A stretch of DNA of 64,000 nt, from NCBI RefSeq assembly GCF_900107505.1, contig NZ_FNQH01000001.1, positions 310,001-374,000 on the forward strand, written 5' to 3'. The position numbers were made by a program, and so were the translations under genes. This document shows, in pieces, positions 16,898 to 26,832 of the stretch; positions within the stretch are counted from its first letter, which is position 1, and each line of letters opens with the position of its first letter. The notes beneath the pieces are model-generated. The model had not been told where the DNA came from. It worked only from the letters and a program-made list of their open reading frames with translations, and did not search any database. The stretch is from Trichococcus collinsii. Its GTDB lineage: Bacteria; Bacillota; Bacilli; Lactobacillales; Aerococcaceae.

Positions 16898-17169
16898 TTG
16901 GTTACGCGAAAACTTATATAATTCTCAATGTTGGCGTCTTCATGGATGGCAAAGGCTTCGACTTTTCCACTTGGCGAGGGACTGCGCTTTACCGCTGCGA
17001 TGAAGGCGTCTATTTTATCGGTCGGTCCGACGGCTTCGATATAGACACTCCCGTCATCCTCGTTCCTGACGATGCCAGCAATGCCGATTTGGTCAGCCAC
17101 CATTTTTGTCATATAACGGAACCCGACGCCTTGGACCCGGCCACTTACGGTCATCTTGATTTTCTTCAT
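16894..17169 (-). CDS. acyP: Acylphosphatase
   Basis: A 91-residue enzyme hydrolysing acyl phosphates. The phosphate loop SGRVQGVGFR holds catalytic Arg18, and Asn36 in GIVRNEDDG is the second catalytic residue. TTTGGAGG lies upstream of the ATG. Its position beside yidC2 recurs in other Firmicutes. Confidence 0.95.
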   Translation of the reverse strand: MKKIKMTVSGRVQGVGFRYMTKMVADQIGIAGIVRNEDDGSVYIEAVGPTDKIDAFIAAVKRSPSPSGKVEAFAIHEDANIENYISFRVTN

Positions 17170-17220
17170 TCAGATTACCTCCAAATTCTAGAATGAGCTG
17201 GCGCTGCAGCTTATTATTCT

Positions 17221-17249
17221 AGTTTACAGCCTTCCTCAAGAAGTTTCAA
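17221..17249 (-). promoter_or_regulatory. Promoter of acyP
   Basis: On the minus strand TTGAAA (17249-17244), a 17-base spacer and TAAACT (17226-17221), about 50 bases before the start codon. Confidence 0.55.
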
Positions 17250-17318
17250 TCCCGATACGTTGGGCGGGAATAATTTTCCGGGCTATGCTATACTTTTTAC
17301 AATGAAGAAGGTGATAGT

Positions 17319-17615
17319 ATGTACCAGGTAATACGAACAGAGGGAGAATATGAACCTTGGTGGTTTTTTGAAGATTGGATGGATTTCATTGTGGAATCGA
17401 CAGAATATGCCGATTTCCAGGATGCGGTCGCTGCCTATGAGCGGGCTGCGGAAAAACTATCAACCGTCTACCCATTCAAAAAAACAAAGGAAGACTACCT
17501 GACTGCCTACTGGTCAGCCGGAGAAATCCGTTTTTGTGAGAATTGCGATGACGATGTACAATTGTATCATGGACTGATGCTGCTGCAGGACAGGAAAAAA
17601 CTTCATCGAGAATAA
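17319..17615 (+). CDS. DUF1033 family protein
   Basis: A 98-residue acidic cytosolic protein that starts MYQVIRTEGEYEPWWFFEDW, the hallmark of DUF1033. Trp and Tyr are frequent and a CENCDDD segment lies near residue 75. The function is unknown. RBS GAAGGTG. It is monocistronic with its own terminator. Confidence 0.85.
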   Translation: MYQVIRTEGEYEPWWFFEDWMDFIVESTEYADFQDAVAAYERAAEKLSTVYPFKKTKEDYLTAYWSAGEIRFCENCDDDVQLYHGLMLLQDRKKLHRE

Positions 17616-17628
17616 CGGATCAAATTCC

Positions 17629-17676
17629 AAAAAGCTTCTGCTGCCTGTATTGACGGGAAACAGGAGCTTTTTGTCT
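17629..17676 (+). terminator. Terminator after the DUF1033 gene
   Basis: AAAAAGCT pairs with AGCTTTTT across an imperfect CTGCTGCCTG/CAGG stem, ending in a T-run. Confidence 0.75.
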
Positions 17677-17722
17677 GCGTGGGTTGATTAAAAAATAGCC
17701 TCGTAAAGGCTTCGTTTTGTAG

Positions 17723-17728
17723 TATAAT
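17723..17728 (+). promoter_or_regulatory. Probable -10 box of ftsK
   Basis: A consensus TATAAT lies about 100 bases upstream of the start. No convincing -35 is visible at 16-18 bases. Confidence 0.4.
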
Positions 17729-17825
17729 GAACCGATACGGGTAATCAAACGAACAATCTATGGCCCGCTGTTTTATTTAGACAAACAGTGGTTTTGAGTA
17801 AAAGTTAAAAAAGGAGTTGGCATGT

Positions 17826-20276
17826 TTGGCGAAAAGAACGACGACAACAAGAAAGAAAAAGAAGGCGACCGGGCAGAAGATATCCTACGAGCTTATCGGC
17901 GTGCTATTTCTTTTCAGTTCAGCCTTAGGGATTGGGCAACTCGGGTTTGCCGGTATAGCGTTGGCGAATTTTTTCCGTTTTTTTGTCGGCGAAACCTACC
18001 CGGTCAGTCTGGCGCTGTTCGGTGCCTATGGTCTGTACCTGATTTTAAGAGGAAAAGAACCCAAAATAAGAAAGAACTGGCTAATTAGCGGCATCCTGCT
18101 TTATTCAGCAGCGCTGCTTTATCTCCATTCACAGGCCTTTGAAACAGTTGTAACGGAGGGTGCGTCGGTCGTATCCGTTACGCTTGCGCGTTTTTTGACC
18201 GATGTCAGGCGAGCGGATACGGCTTCAGAGATGGGCGGGGGCTTGATTGGAGCAGCCTTCTATACTGGAACCCATTTTTTGGTTTCGCAATGGGGCACTT
18301 ACATCATCATCGGACTGCTTGTATTTTTTGGTGTGGCGGTCATCTTTGGCTTCACGACACATGATGTCATGGAAGTCGTGCGCAAAGTTGCTTTGGTCTT
18401 CGGGCACAACAGTAAACGGGCAGTGCTTTACACGAAAGATAAAGTGGCCAGCTCGATCATAGATTCGAAAACTGTGAAAAAACCGACCAGGTCAAACAGC
18501 GTTCCGATCGACAAGAAACCTTCACTAGTCGAAAAAGCCAAAAATCAGATCAAAAGCGAATCGGCAGCGAAAAAATTGATGAAGGAAGAAGCGGAAGCTT
18601 TGAAAGCATCAAAAAATGAAGTATTTGCCGAAAAAGAGCGCGAACCCGTTCAGCTGAAAATCGACAGCTTCCAGAAGCAACTTGAAAAAGCAGCCGAACA
18701 CAAATATGCGGACAATGAGAAGAACGCGTCCGCCCAATCGGCCAGCCTTGAAAAAACAACGGCTGGAGGCAGCGAGGAAGACATCAGCGGCGAGCTGGAG
18801 TTCGAAATCACTGCGGAGCAGGAGAACAGGGATTACCATTTGCCGCCGGTCACTTTATTGAATGAAATCAAAGCGATCGATCAATCGAATGAATATGCGA
18901 CAATCGAAAAAAATGTCAAGAAGCTGGAAGAGACGTTCGCGAGCTTCGGGGTGGAGGCCAAAGTCACGAAAGCCAACCTTGGACCAGCTGTGACAAAATA
19001 TGAGATCCAACCGGCAGTCGGGGTGAAGGTCAGTAAAATTGTGAGCCTCAGTGATGATTTGGCGCTGGCTTTGGCGGCAAAGGATATCCGCATCGAAGCG
19101 CCGATACCCGGGAAATCCTTTATCGGCATAGAAGTACCGAACAGTGAAGTCAGTGTCGTATCCTTCCGAGATGTCATGGAAGGTCAAAAGCACACCGACA
19201 AGCTGTTGGAGGTGCCGTTAGGCCGAGACATCTCCGGCGTCGTGCAGAGCGCGAATCTGACGAAGATGCCCCACCTTCTGATTGCGGGTGCGACCGGAAG
19301 CGGGAAATCAGTCTGCATCAACGGCATCATCACGAGTATCTTGATGAAAGCCAAACCGAACGAAGTGAAAATGATGATGATCGATCCGAAAATGGTGGAA
19401 TTAAACGTCTATAACGGGATTCCCCACTTGCTGACGCCGGTGGTCACGAATCCACGCAAAGCGGCGCAAGCGCTCCAAAAAGTCGTAACGGAAATGGAAA
19501 GAAGATACGAATTGTTTGCCGGTACCGGTATGCGTAACATCGACGGTTATAACAATCTGATTGTTGAATACAATCTGGAAAATGGAGAAAACAATCCTAC
19601 GTTGCCTTACATAGTAGTCATCGTGGATGAGCTGGCAGATTTGATGATGGTGGCCAGCAATGAAGTGGAAGATGCAATCACCAGATTGGCGCAGATGGCA
19701 CGTGCTGCGGGAATTCATATGATTTTGGCAACGCAACGGCCGAGTGTCGATGTCATCACTGGCATCATCAAAGCGAACGTCCCATCCCGGATTGCGTTTG
19801 CTGTATCCAGTTCGATCGATTCCAGAACGATAATCGATGGCTCCGGTGCAGAAAAGTTATTGGGCAGAGGGGATATGCTCTTCCGTCCGATGGGTGAAAA
19901 TAAACCGATCCGTGTGCAAGGCGCGTTCATTTCCGACGAGGAAGTCGAGCACATTGTCACTTTCGTCAAAAATCAGCAAGAAGCGAACTATGTCGAGGAA
20001 ATGATGCCGACCGAAAATGTGACTTCTGCAAGTGAGGAGCCGGAGGATGAGCTCTTCGGGGAAGCTGTAGAATTCATCAGATCGGATGAAACGGCAAGCA
20101 TTTCTAAATTGCAGCGGAGATTCCGGATCGGCTATAACCGGGCCGCACGGCTGATAGACGAAATGGAGGCAAGAGGGATCGTCGGGCCGGCTGATGGCAG
20201 CAAGCCGAGAAAAGTGAACATTAGCGAAGGGGTATATGAAAATAATACGGATATCCCCTTTGATTCCGAGGTTTAA
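17826..20276 (+). CDS. ftsK: DNA translocase FtsK/SpoIIIE
   Basis: About 816 residues. Four N-terminal transmembrane helices (about 20-180) anchor it at the septum, a charged linker follows (about 200-340), then the hexameric motor with Walker A GATGSGKS near 488-495 and Walker [14 protein letters not shown]. The C-terminal gamma winged helix ([20 protein letters not shown]) reads KOPS/SRS-type polarity sequences. It pumps chromosomal DNA through the closing septum, working with XerD, which is also in this window. The TTG at 17826 is chosen because AAGGAG lies 9 bases upstream; a TTG at 17817 overlaps that site. Confidence 0.94.
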   Translation: MAKRTTTTRKKKKATGQKISYELIGVLFLFSSALGIGQLGFAGIALANFFRFFVGETYPVSLALFGAYGLYLILRGKEPKIRKNWLISGILLYSAALLYLHSQAFETVVTEGASVVSVTLARFLTDVRRADTASEMGGGLIGAAFYTGTHFLVSQWGTYIIIGLLVFFGVAVIFGFTTHDVMEVVRKVALVFGHNSKRAVLYTKDKVASSIIDSKTVKKPTRSNSVPIDKKPSLVEKAKNQIKSESAAKKLMKEEAEALKASKNEVFAEKEREPVQLKIDSFQKQLEKAAEHKYADNEKNASAQSASLEKTTAGGSEEDISGELEFEITAEQENRDYHLPPVTLLNEIKAIDQSNEYATIEKNVKKLEETFASFGVEAKVTKANLGPAVTKYEIQPAVGVKVSKIVSLSDDLALALAAKDIRIEAPIPGKSFIGIEVPNSEVSVVSFRDVMEGQKHTDKLLEVPLGRDISGVVQSANLTKMPHLLIAGATGSGKSVCINGIITSILMKAKPNEVKMMMIDPKMVELNVYNGIPHLLTPVVTNPRKAAQALQKVVTEMERRYELFAGTGMRNIDGYNNLIVEYNLENGENNPTLPYIVVIVDELADLMMVASNEVEDAITRLAQMARAAGIHMILATQRPSVDVITGIIKANVPSRIAFAVSSSIDSRTIIDGSGAEKLLGRGDMLFRPMGENKPIRVQGAFISDEEVEHIVTFVKNQQEANYVEEMMPTENVTSASEEPEDELFGEAVEFIRSDETASISKLQRRFRIGYNRAARLIDEMEARGIVGPADGSKPRKVNISEGVYENNTDIPFDSEV

Positions 20277-20429
20277 CCCAGAGCATTCCGACAAATATAT
20301 GGATATTAAATGAAAAAACGATTACAAAAAAATCAATATTATTTATTTTTTACGAAATACATGATATGATATTTTTTGTAAGAAGCTTGTACTTACAAGT
20401 TTAAAAAATTGAAGTTTATTGGAGGGGTC

Positions 20430-21521
20430 ATGGTGAAGAAGCAAAAATATGTTAGTTTATTGGCATTAGGTTTAGGTGTCAGCACAATCCTGGCAGCTTG
20501 CGGTGGCAACGGCGACACGGCTGACAGCAGTGCAACAGGTTCCAGCACAGCGGAGGGAACGGAAGATAACTTCACTATCGCAATGGTTACCGACGTCGGC
20601 GGCGTGGATGACAAATCATTCAACCAAAGCGCGTGGGAAGGCCTTGTTGCATGGGGCGAAGAGAACGGCAAAGAAAAAGGGATCGATGGATTTGATTATA
20701 TACAATCAAATGCCGATTCGGAATTTGTTACGAACTTGAACACTGCCGTAAACAGTAATTTTGATCTTGTATTTGGTATTGGCTATAAGTTGAAATCGGC
20801 GATGCAGGATGTGGCAACGCAGAACCCGGACACAATGTTTGCCATCATCGATGATGTCATTGAAGGCGAAAATACTGTATCTGTATCATTCAAAGACAAT
20901 GAAGCTGCTTTCTTGGCAGGTGTCGCTGCTGCTAAAACAACCAAAACCAACCAACTAGGCTTCATCGGCGGACAAGAGAGCGTTGTAATCGATCGCTTTG
21001 AAGCTGGCTTCGTAGCTGGTGCCCAATCCGTAAATCCTGATATAGATGTAAAAGTTGAATATGTCGGCTCGTTTGGCGATGCTGCAGGTGGGAAATCTAA
21101 AGCTGCCGCAATGTATGCAAGCGGAATCGATGTCATTTATCAAGCTGCCGGAGATTCCGGAAATGGCGTATTCTCAGAAGCTAAGGATATCGTAAAAGCT
21201 GATCCTTCAAAAGAAATCTGGGTAATCGGTGTTGACCGTGACCAAACAGAAGAGGGTTTGTTGACTCTTGATGACGGCACTGAAAGAAACCTTACTTTGA
21301 CTTCAACGTTGAAGGGTGTAGGGACTGCAGCTAAGGATATCGCTACATTAACGATGAACGGCGAATTCCCGGCAGGAGAAGTGTTGAATTTCGGGTTGGC
21401 TGAAGAAGGTGTTGACCTGACTGATGGCCAGTTGAGCGAAGAAACGTTGACTGCAGTCAACGATGCGAAAGCACAAATTTTGGAAGGAACGCTGGCCGTT
21501 CCGGAAGCTCCAGAAAACTAA
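20430..21521 (+). CDS. BMP family nucleoside-binding lipoprotein
   Basis: A 363-residue substrate-binding lipoprotein. The signal peptide ends with ILAACGG, so Cys is the first mature residue. The periplasmic-binding fold shows the BMP/PnrA pattern: MVTDVGGVDDKSFNQSAWEG, then GIGYKL, NEAAFLAGVAA, GFIGGQE and the GVDRDQ region. It delivers nucleosides to the ABC transporter encoded immediately downstream (NupNOPQ/BmpA type). The ATG at 20430 has GGAGGGG upstream. A terminator after it suggests the binding protein is made in excess over the membrane components. Confidence 0.92.
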   Translation: MVKKQKYVSLLALGLGVSTILAACGGNGDTADSSATGSSTAEGTEDNFTIAMVTDVGGVDDKSFNQSAWEGLVAWGEENGKEKGIDGFDYIQSNADSEFVTNLNTAVNSNFDLVFGIGYKLKSAMQDVATQNPDTMFAIIDDVIEGENTVSVSFKDNEAAFLAGVAAAKTTKTNQLGFIGGQESVVIDRFEAGFVAGAQSVNPDIDVKVEYVGSFGDAAGGKSKAAAMYASGIDVIYQAAGDSGNGVFSEAKDIVKADPSKEIWVIGVDRDQTEEGLLTLDDGTERNLTLTSTLKGVGTAAKDIATLTMNGEFPAGEVLNFGLAEEGVDLTDGQLSEETLTAVNDAKAQILEGTLAVPEAPEN

Positions 21522-21541
21522 TCACTTTTTAAAATCTTTAA

Positions 21542-21593
21542 AGAAGCAACTTGATTCCGGTTTGGGATATTGAGTTGCTTCTCTTTTTTTTTT
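21542..21593 (+). terminator. Terminator after the BMP lipoprotein gene
   Basis: AGAAGCAACT and AGTTGCTTCT, 21-base loop, followed by a run of T after C. Partial read-through would set the ratio of binding protein to transporter. Confidence 0.85.
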
Positions 21594-21670
21594 CGCGCAT
21601 AGTCCCCCAATAATAAATCGTTCCGCACAAATAGAAGGAACAAATGTTTATTTTTTGTGACAAACAAAAG

Positions 21671-21699
21671 TGGATAGGAGTTTGGAAATACTTTATAAT
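21671..21699 (+). promoter_or_regulatory. Promoter of the nucleoside ABC transporter genes
   Basis: TATAAT (21694-21699) with a weaker TGGATA 17 bases upstream, about 100 bases before the ATPase start. A 14-bp perfect palindrome GAATGCATGCATTC lies at 21762-21775 between promoter and gene. Confidence 0.45.
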
Positions 21700-21799
21700 A
21701 GGTGTGAAATAGTGTTTTACGGTATTATATTTTATAAGCGTGTCGCACTGCTGCACGAAGGAATGCATGCATTCAATTTTAGTAAGGGGTGGAATCAGC

Positions 21800-23374
21800 A
21801 TGACAGAAGAAAATTATGTCATTGAGATGATTGGCGTAACAAAAGCTTTCGGCAATTATAAAGCAAATGATGATATTTTTCTCAGCTTGAAAAAAGGTGA
21901 AATTCACGCTTTGTTGGGTGAAAATGGCGCGGGTAAGTCGACTTTGATGAATATTCTCTCTGGTCTTTTGGAACCTACAAGCGGAACCATCAAGGTCAAA
22001 GGGCAAGAGGTCAAAATCAGTTCTCCGGGTGTTGCCGATAAATTGGGGATTGGAATGGTGCACCAACATTTTATGCTGGTCAAGGACTTCACGGTTACGG
22101 AAAACATCATTTTAGGCAGTGAGCCGAGTAGATTTGGTGTCTTAAATAAAAAGGCAGCTGCTGACGTGATTGCGGATTTGTCCAATAAATATCGCTTGGC
22201 AGTCAATCCTTCCGCCAAAATCGAGGACATCACGGTCGGGATGCAACAAAGGGTCGAAATCCTGAAAACATTGTACCGCGGGGCGGACGTCCTCATTTTT
22301 GACGAACCAACGGCAGTGTTGACACCCCAAGAAATTGACGAGTTGATGGCGATTATGAGGGAATTGACGAAAGAAGGCAAGTCAATTATCCTGATTACAC
22401 ATAAACTGGATGAAATCAAAGCCGTAGCTGATCGTTGCACGGTAATCCGCAAAGGCAAAAGTATTGGCACCGTCGACGTGAAGCAGACCTCCCAGCAAGA
22501 ACTGGCCGATATGATGGTGGGGCGTTCCGTTCTGTTCCGCACAGTCAAAAAACCATCCCAACCGAAACAGGCCGTATTGGAAGTTGTGGGATTGACGGTC
22601 AAAGAGAGCCGTGGTCTGGAAGCTGTGCGTAATTTGAGCCTAACGGTAAGGGCTGGTGAAATCGTCGGAATCGCTGGAATCGACGGGAACGGCCAAAGTG
22701 AACTGATCCAAGCCATCACTGGCTTGCGGAAGGCCGAGAGCGGAATCGTCAAATTGAACGGAGAAACCATCACCAACTTGGCTCCGCGCAAAATCACCGA
22801 GGCTGGTTTGGGGCATATCCCTGAAGACCGACAAAAGTTCGGCCTGATACTGCCGATGCGTTTGGACGAAAATATCGCGTTGCAGACGTACTATCAAGAA
22901 CCTTACAGCAAGAATTGCTTCCTGAATGACACCGCCATCGAGAACCACGCCATTGAATTAATCAGAGAGTTTGATGTGCGGACGCAAAGCGAAAAGTCGA
23001 CAGCGGGTTCATTGTCCGGCGGAAATCAGCAAAAAGCAATCATCGCTCGTGAAGTTGATCGGAACCCTTCGTTATTGATTGCAGCCCAACCGACCCGAGG
23101 CTTGGATGTGGGAGCAATCGAATTTATCCATAAACGCTTGATTGAGCAAAGGGATAAAGACAAGGCAATCCTCTTGATGAGCTTCGAGTTGGATGAAATC
23201 TTGAATCTCTCCGATGTCATCGCCGTGATGTTTGAAGGTGAGATTGTGGCCTACGTCAAGCCTGAGGAAACTTCTGAACAAGAACTGGGCTTACTGATGG
23301 CCGGCTCTTCTTTGAAAAAGGCCCGGGAAGAATTGGAAAAAAACAAGGAAGAGGAGGGAAGCCTTCATGAGTAA
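21800..23374 (+). CDS. nupO: Nucleoside ABC transporter, double ATP-binding protein
   Basis: A 524-residue protein with two tandem ABC domains. The first has Walker A GENGAGKS (40-47), an unusual signature TVGMQQRVEI and Walker B VLIFDEPTAVL. The second has the degenerate Walker A GIDGNGQSE typical of the carbohydrate/nucleoside subfamily and a canonical LSGGNQQK. It powers nucleoside import with the two permeases downstream and the BMP lipoprotein. The ATG at 21800 follows AAGGGGTGG. The gene overlaps nupP by 8 bases. Confidence 0.93.
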   Translation: MTEENYVIEMIGVTKAFGNYKANDDIFLSLKKGEIHALLGENGAGKSTLMNILSGLLEPTSGTIKVKGQEVKISSPGVADKLGIGMVHQHFMLVKDFTVTENIILGSEPSRFGVLNKKAAADVIADLSNKYRLAVNPSAKIEDITVGMQQRVEILKTLYRGADVLIFDEPTAVLTPQEIDELMAIMRELTKEGKSIILITHKLDEIKAVADRCTVIRKGKSIGTVDVKQTSQQELADMMVGRSVLFRTVKKPSQPKQAVLEVVGLTVKESRGLEAVRNLSLTVRAGEIVGIAGIDGNGQSELIQAITGLRKAESGIVKLNGETITNLAPRKITEAGLGHIPEDRQKFGLILPMRLDENIALQTYYQEPYSKNCFLNDTAIENHAIELIREFDVRTQSEKSTAGSLSGGNQQKAIIAREVDRNPSLLIAAQPTRGLDVGAIEFIHKRLIEQRDKDKAILLMSFELDEILNLSDVIAVMFEGEIVAYVKPEETSEQELGLLMAGSSLKKAREELEKNKEEEGSLHE

Positions 23375-24440
23375 TCAACAAGGAGCCACTCGCATCCAGG
23401 GGATTATCATCCCTTTACTTTCAGTCATATTAGGGTTGTTGATCGGCGCAATCGTCATGTGGTCTTTCGGTTACGATGCCGTTGCAGGTTATTCAGCAAT
23501 GCTGAAGGGAGCATTCGGATCGCCATTTTACATAGGCGAATTACTGCGTGAAGCTACTCCTTTGATTCTGGTCGCATTAGGTTTTGCGGTAGCCAACACA
23601 GCCGGATTCTTTAACATAGGTGTAGCGGGTCAAACTTTATTCGGCTGGCTGGCATCCGTCAGTGTCGCCCAGATGTTGCCTGAATTACCAAAAATCGTAT
23701 TGTTGCCTTTATGCATTTTTGCGGGTGTTGCCGCCGGAGCGCTGTGGGCGGGTATCGCCGGAGTCTTGCGTGCCTATTTCAATACAAGTGAAGTGATCGT
23801 CACCATCATGTTGAATCACACAGCCTTATACATCAACAACCACATCGTCAGGAATGTTTTGACGGATTCCGGGGACTCTACAGCCAGAATCACAGAAAAT
23901 GCTAGTTTAAGGGTTCCCTTTTTATCGGAAGTGACGCGCAATTCAACACCGCATGCCGGTATCTTCATTTCCCTTATCATGATTGCGGTAGTGTGGGTGC
24001 TGATGAAAAAAACAACGTATGGTTTCGAATTCCGTTCAGTGGGCTTGAATCCTGATGCAGCGGATTACGCAGGGATGAACGCCAAAAAGAACATTATTTT
24101 GGCCATGTTGATCAGCGGTGGGTTGGCTGGTTTGGGAGGCGCAATGGAAGGCTTGGGGAATTTCCAAAATATGTTTGTTCAAGGTGCGATGCCTGCAGTT
24201 GGATTCGATGGTATGGCAGTAGCCTTGTTGGGCATTGGGAGTCCTATAGGTATCCTGTTTGCTGCACTTCTGTTCAGTACGCTAAAAATTGGCGGAACGA
24301 GTATGCCACTTATGTCCGGCGTACCGGTCGAAATCGTCGATATCGTGATTGCGTCAATAATCTTCTTCGTCGGCGCGAGCTATATTATCCGACTTTTAAT
24401 CAATAAACTGTCTAAAGTCAATAAAAAGGAGGTGGCGTGA
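23367..24440 (+). CDS. nupP: Nucleoside ABC transporter permease
   Basis: A 357-residue permease of the BPD_transp_2 family with about nine or ten helices. It contains the cytoplasmic coupling loop with FRSVGLNPDAADYAGMN that contacts the ATPase. It is translationally coupled to nupO (overlapping start) and is followed after one base by nupQ, so the two permeases likely form a heterodimer. Confidence 0.92.
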   Translation: MSNQQGATRIQGIIIPLLSVILGLLIGAIVMWSFGYDAVAGYSAMLKGAFGSPFYIGELLREATPLILVALGFAVANTAGFFNIGVAGQTLFGWLASVSVAQMLPELPKIVLLPLCIFAGVAAGALWAGIAGVLRAYFNTSEVIVTIMLNHTALYINNHIVRNVLTDSGDSTARITENASLRVPFLSEVTRNSTPHAGIFISLIMIAVVWVLMKKTTYGFEFRSVGLNPDAADYAGMNAKKNIILAMLISGGLAGLGGAMEGLGNFQNMFVQGAMPAVGFDGMAVALLGIGSPIGILFAALLFSTLKIGGTSMPLMSGVPVEIVDIVIASIIFFVGASYIIRLLINKLSKVNKKEVA

Positions 24441-24441
24441 G

Positions 24442-25401
24442 ATGGACATGCTAGCGATTCTATCAATTATCGTATCCTCTGCTTTGATTTATTCTGCGCC
24501 GTTGATCTTCACAGGCCTTGGCGGAACATTCTCGGAACGGAGCGGTATCGTCAACGTGGGCTTGGAAGGCACAATGGTCATGGGAGCTTTCTCAGCCATA
24601 GTCTTTAATCTGAACTATGCCGACAATCTTGGCAAGATGACCCCTTGGGTTGCGTTGTTGGTGGCTGGGGCAGTCGGCATCTTCTTCTCGACCATCCATG
24701 CCGTTGCTACCATCAATCTAAGGGCGAACCATATCGTTTCCGGAACGGTCATCAATATGCTTGCCCCCGCGCTTGCAGTATTTTTAACTAAGGTTCTTTA
24801 TGAGGGAAAAGGCCAGACCGCCTTCATCATCCAGAACTTCGGGAAAACCAGTTTCCCTATCTTGAAGGATATCCCAATCATCGGTGAGATATTTTTCACG
24901 AATACATCAGCTCCAGCCTATGCAGCAATCGCGACAGCGCTTGTCTGCTACTTCATCATCTTCAAGACGACTTTCGGTTTGCGCCTGCGTTCAGTCGGGG
25001 AACACCCGCAAGCGGCAGATACATTGGGGATCAACGTCTACGTGATGCGCTACGCGGGCGTGTTGATTTCCGGCTTTTTAGGCGGTGTGGGCGGCGCTAT
25101 CGTCTCCCAGTCAATCAGCCTGAATTTTTCCGGATCAACGATTGCTGGTCAAGGTTTCATTGCCATGGCTGCAATGATTTTCGGCAAGTGGAATCCAATC
25201 GGAGTGATGGGAGCGGCGATTTTCTTCGGGTTCGCCCAAAGTTTGGGAGTCATCGGCAGCTATATTCCGGTCATCCAGAATATCCCTTCCGTCTATCTCC
25301 AGATTGCACCTTATGTCATTACGATCATTGTGCTTGTAGGTTTTATCGGTAAATCCAGAGGCCCAGCTGCCAACGGTACGACTTACATCAAGTCAAAGTA
25401 A
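24442..25401 (+). CDS. nupQ: Nucleoside ABC transporter permease
   Basis: A 319-residue second permease. The N-terminal FTGLGGTFSERSGIVNVGLEG is characteristic of the NupQ/YufQ half, and the coupling loop is LRSVGEHPQAADTLGIN. GGAGG precedes the start. It is the last gene of the operon and is followed by a strong terminator. Confidence 0.92.
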   Translation: MDMLAILSIIVSSALIYSAPLIFTGLGGTFSERSGIVNVGLEGTMVMGAFSAIVFNLNYADNLGKMTPWVALLVAGAVGIFFSTIHAVATINLRANHIVSGTVINMLAPALAVFLTKVLYEGKGQTAFIIQNFGKTSFPILKDIPIIGEIFFTNTSAPAYAAIATALVCYFIIFKTTFGLRLRSVGEHPQAADTLGINVYVMRYAGVLISGFLGGVGGAIVSQSISLNFSGSTIAGQGFIAMAAMIFGKWNPIGVMGAAIFFGFAQSLGVIGSYIPVIQNIPSVYLQIAPYVITIIVLVGFIGKSRGPAANGTTYIKSK

Positions 25402-25412
25402 TCTCTTTCAGT

Positions 25413-25452
25413 GAGAAGGGTTGGCTCAACACGAGTCAACCTTTTCTTTTTG
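25413..25452 (+). terminator. Terminator of the nucleoside transporter operon
   Basis: GAGAAGGGTTGGCTC pairs with GAGTCAACCTTTTC (one mismatch), 5-base loop, then a T-run. Confidence 0.85.
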
Positions 25453-25491
25453 CGCTAGGCATGGGAGCAGAGTGGACAAGGAATGGCTTAA

Positions 25492-25520
25492 TTGAAAAAA
25501 AACCGGAACTAGAGTATAGT
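25492..25520 (+). promoter_or_regulatory. Promoter of the yfmF operon
   Basis: TTGAAA (25492-25497), 17-base spacer, TATAGT (25515-25520), 44 bases upstream of the chosen start. Confidence 0.7.
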
Positions 25521-25563
25521 TTTCCCTATCGACAAATAAAATAGCTTACAGGACGTGAAATGG

Positions 25564-26832
25564 ATGGAATATAAATTAAAGCAAGGCGTTACGGCCTATA
25601 TCGAACCTTCCGACAAATACAAAACCGTATTGATCCAGTACAAATTCAGGACGATCTTCGGCGGGAAAACTGCTACGGAACGTTCTTTAGTGAAGAATAT
25701 GCTGGAAACGAACAGCAAACAGTATCCCAGCCAAAACGAGATGGATCTGAAAATGGCCAGCCTCTACGGTGCGACGCTGCATACGCAATCGCAGCGTTTC
25801 GGCAAACAGCACGTCGTGACGATGAGTCTATCCGTCGTCAATGATAAGTTCATCGGAGGCGATGATACACTTCTTGAGGAGGCGTTCGCTTTTCTAGAAG
25901 AAATCATCTTCAGGCCCAATGCTGAAGACGGCAAGTTCCACGAGAAGACGTTTCTTAGGGAGAAAGAAAATCTGCATAATTATTTCGAATCTCTGATCGA
26001 AGATAAGTCAGCATACGCGCGCACGCGCTTGAACCAAGTGATGTTCGAGGGAACGGATCAAGCGTATCAAGGCATAGGTGACGCCTGCTTCCTTAAGGAT
26101 ATCACCTCAACAAGCCTGTTCGAGCGCTATGCAGAGATGATCGAGTCGAATCAGCTGGATATCCTCGTTTCGGGCGATGTAGCGCCTGACCGGATATTGA
26201 ATATATTGGCTGCCCAGAAGCTTGCGGACCGGGAAGAAACCGAAAAAGAGGTATTCTATTACCGTGAAATGAATACGGAACCCGTTGCGGCCAGTGAGGC
26301 TCAGGACATCAACCAAGGCAAGTTATTTTTTGGCTTCTCCTCACCTGTCTATTACATGAATGAGCATTATTTTGCCGGCTTGGTTTTTGATGGACTGTTT
26401 GGGGGATTCCCTCATTCAAAACTGTTCCAGAATGTCCGTGAAAAGGAGAGTTTGGCTTACTCAGCTTCAAGTGGCTTGGACTTCCTGCGCGGGGTCATGA
26501 CTGTCGGCACCGGCATCGAGTTTGATAAACGGGAGCAAGTCGAGGAAATTGTTTTGGCACAACTGAAGGATATGCAAGCAGGGGATTTCTCGGATGACCT
26601 GATCGCTCAAACAAAAAGCATGCTGATCAACCACTACAAACAAAATGATGATTATCAGGGCCGAAGTTTGGCGAAACAGTACCAGGATATCCTGATTATA
26701 GAAAATCCTCTTTCGCAGGAGCAATGGATCGCCGGATTGAATGCGGTGACGAAGGAACAAATCATTGCTGTTGCGGAAAAAATGACTTTGCAGGCAATAT
26801 TTTTCTTGAAAGGCGAGGCTACAGATGAATAA
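25564..26832 (+). CDS. yfmF: M16 peptidase-like protein YfmF (EF-P modification-associated)
   Basis: A 422-residue pitrilysin-family protein. It lacks the HXXEH zinc motif of active M16 enzymes, so it is probably the non-catalytic half of a heterodimer with YfmH, as in other paired M16 proteins. Family naming links this pair to the 5-aminopentanol modification of elongation factor P; the biochemical role is not settled. The ATG at 25564 has AGGA 10 bases upstream; a GTG at 25555 sits on that site. It overlaps yfmH by 8 bases. Confidence 0.88.
   Translation: MEYKLKQGVTAYIEPSDKYKTVLIQYKFRTIFGGKTATERSLVKNMLETNSKQYPSQNEMDLKMASLYGATLHTQSQRFGKQHVVTMSLSVVNDKFIGGDDTLLEEAFAFLEEIIFRPNAEDGKFHEKTFLREKENLHNYFESLIEDKSAYARTRLNQVMFEGTDQAYQGIGDACFLKDITSTSLFERYAEMIESNQLDILVSGDVAPDRILNILAAQKLADREETEKEVFYYREMNTEPVAASEAQDINQGKLFFGFSSPVYYMNEHYFAGLVFDGLFGGFPHSKLFQNVREKESLAYSASSGLDFLRGVMTVGTGIEFDKREQVEEIVLAQLKDMQAGDFSDDLIAQTKSMLINHYKQNDDYQGRSLAKQYQDILIIENPLSQEQWIAGLNAVTKEQIIAVAEKMTLQAIFFLKGEATDE

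Noticed and set aside
20390-20410. Purine riboswitch before the BMP lipoprotein gene
   Set aside because: The short leader has a small GTAAG/CTTAC hairpin but none of the conserved purine aptamer loops.
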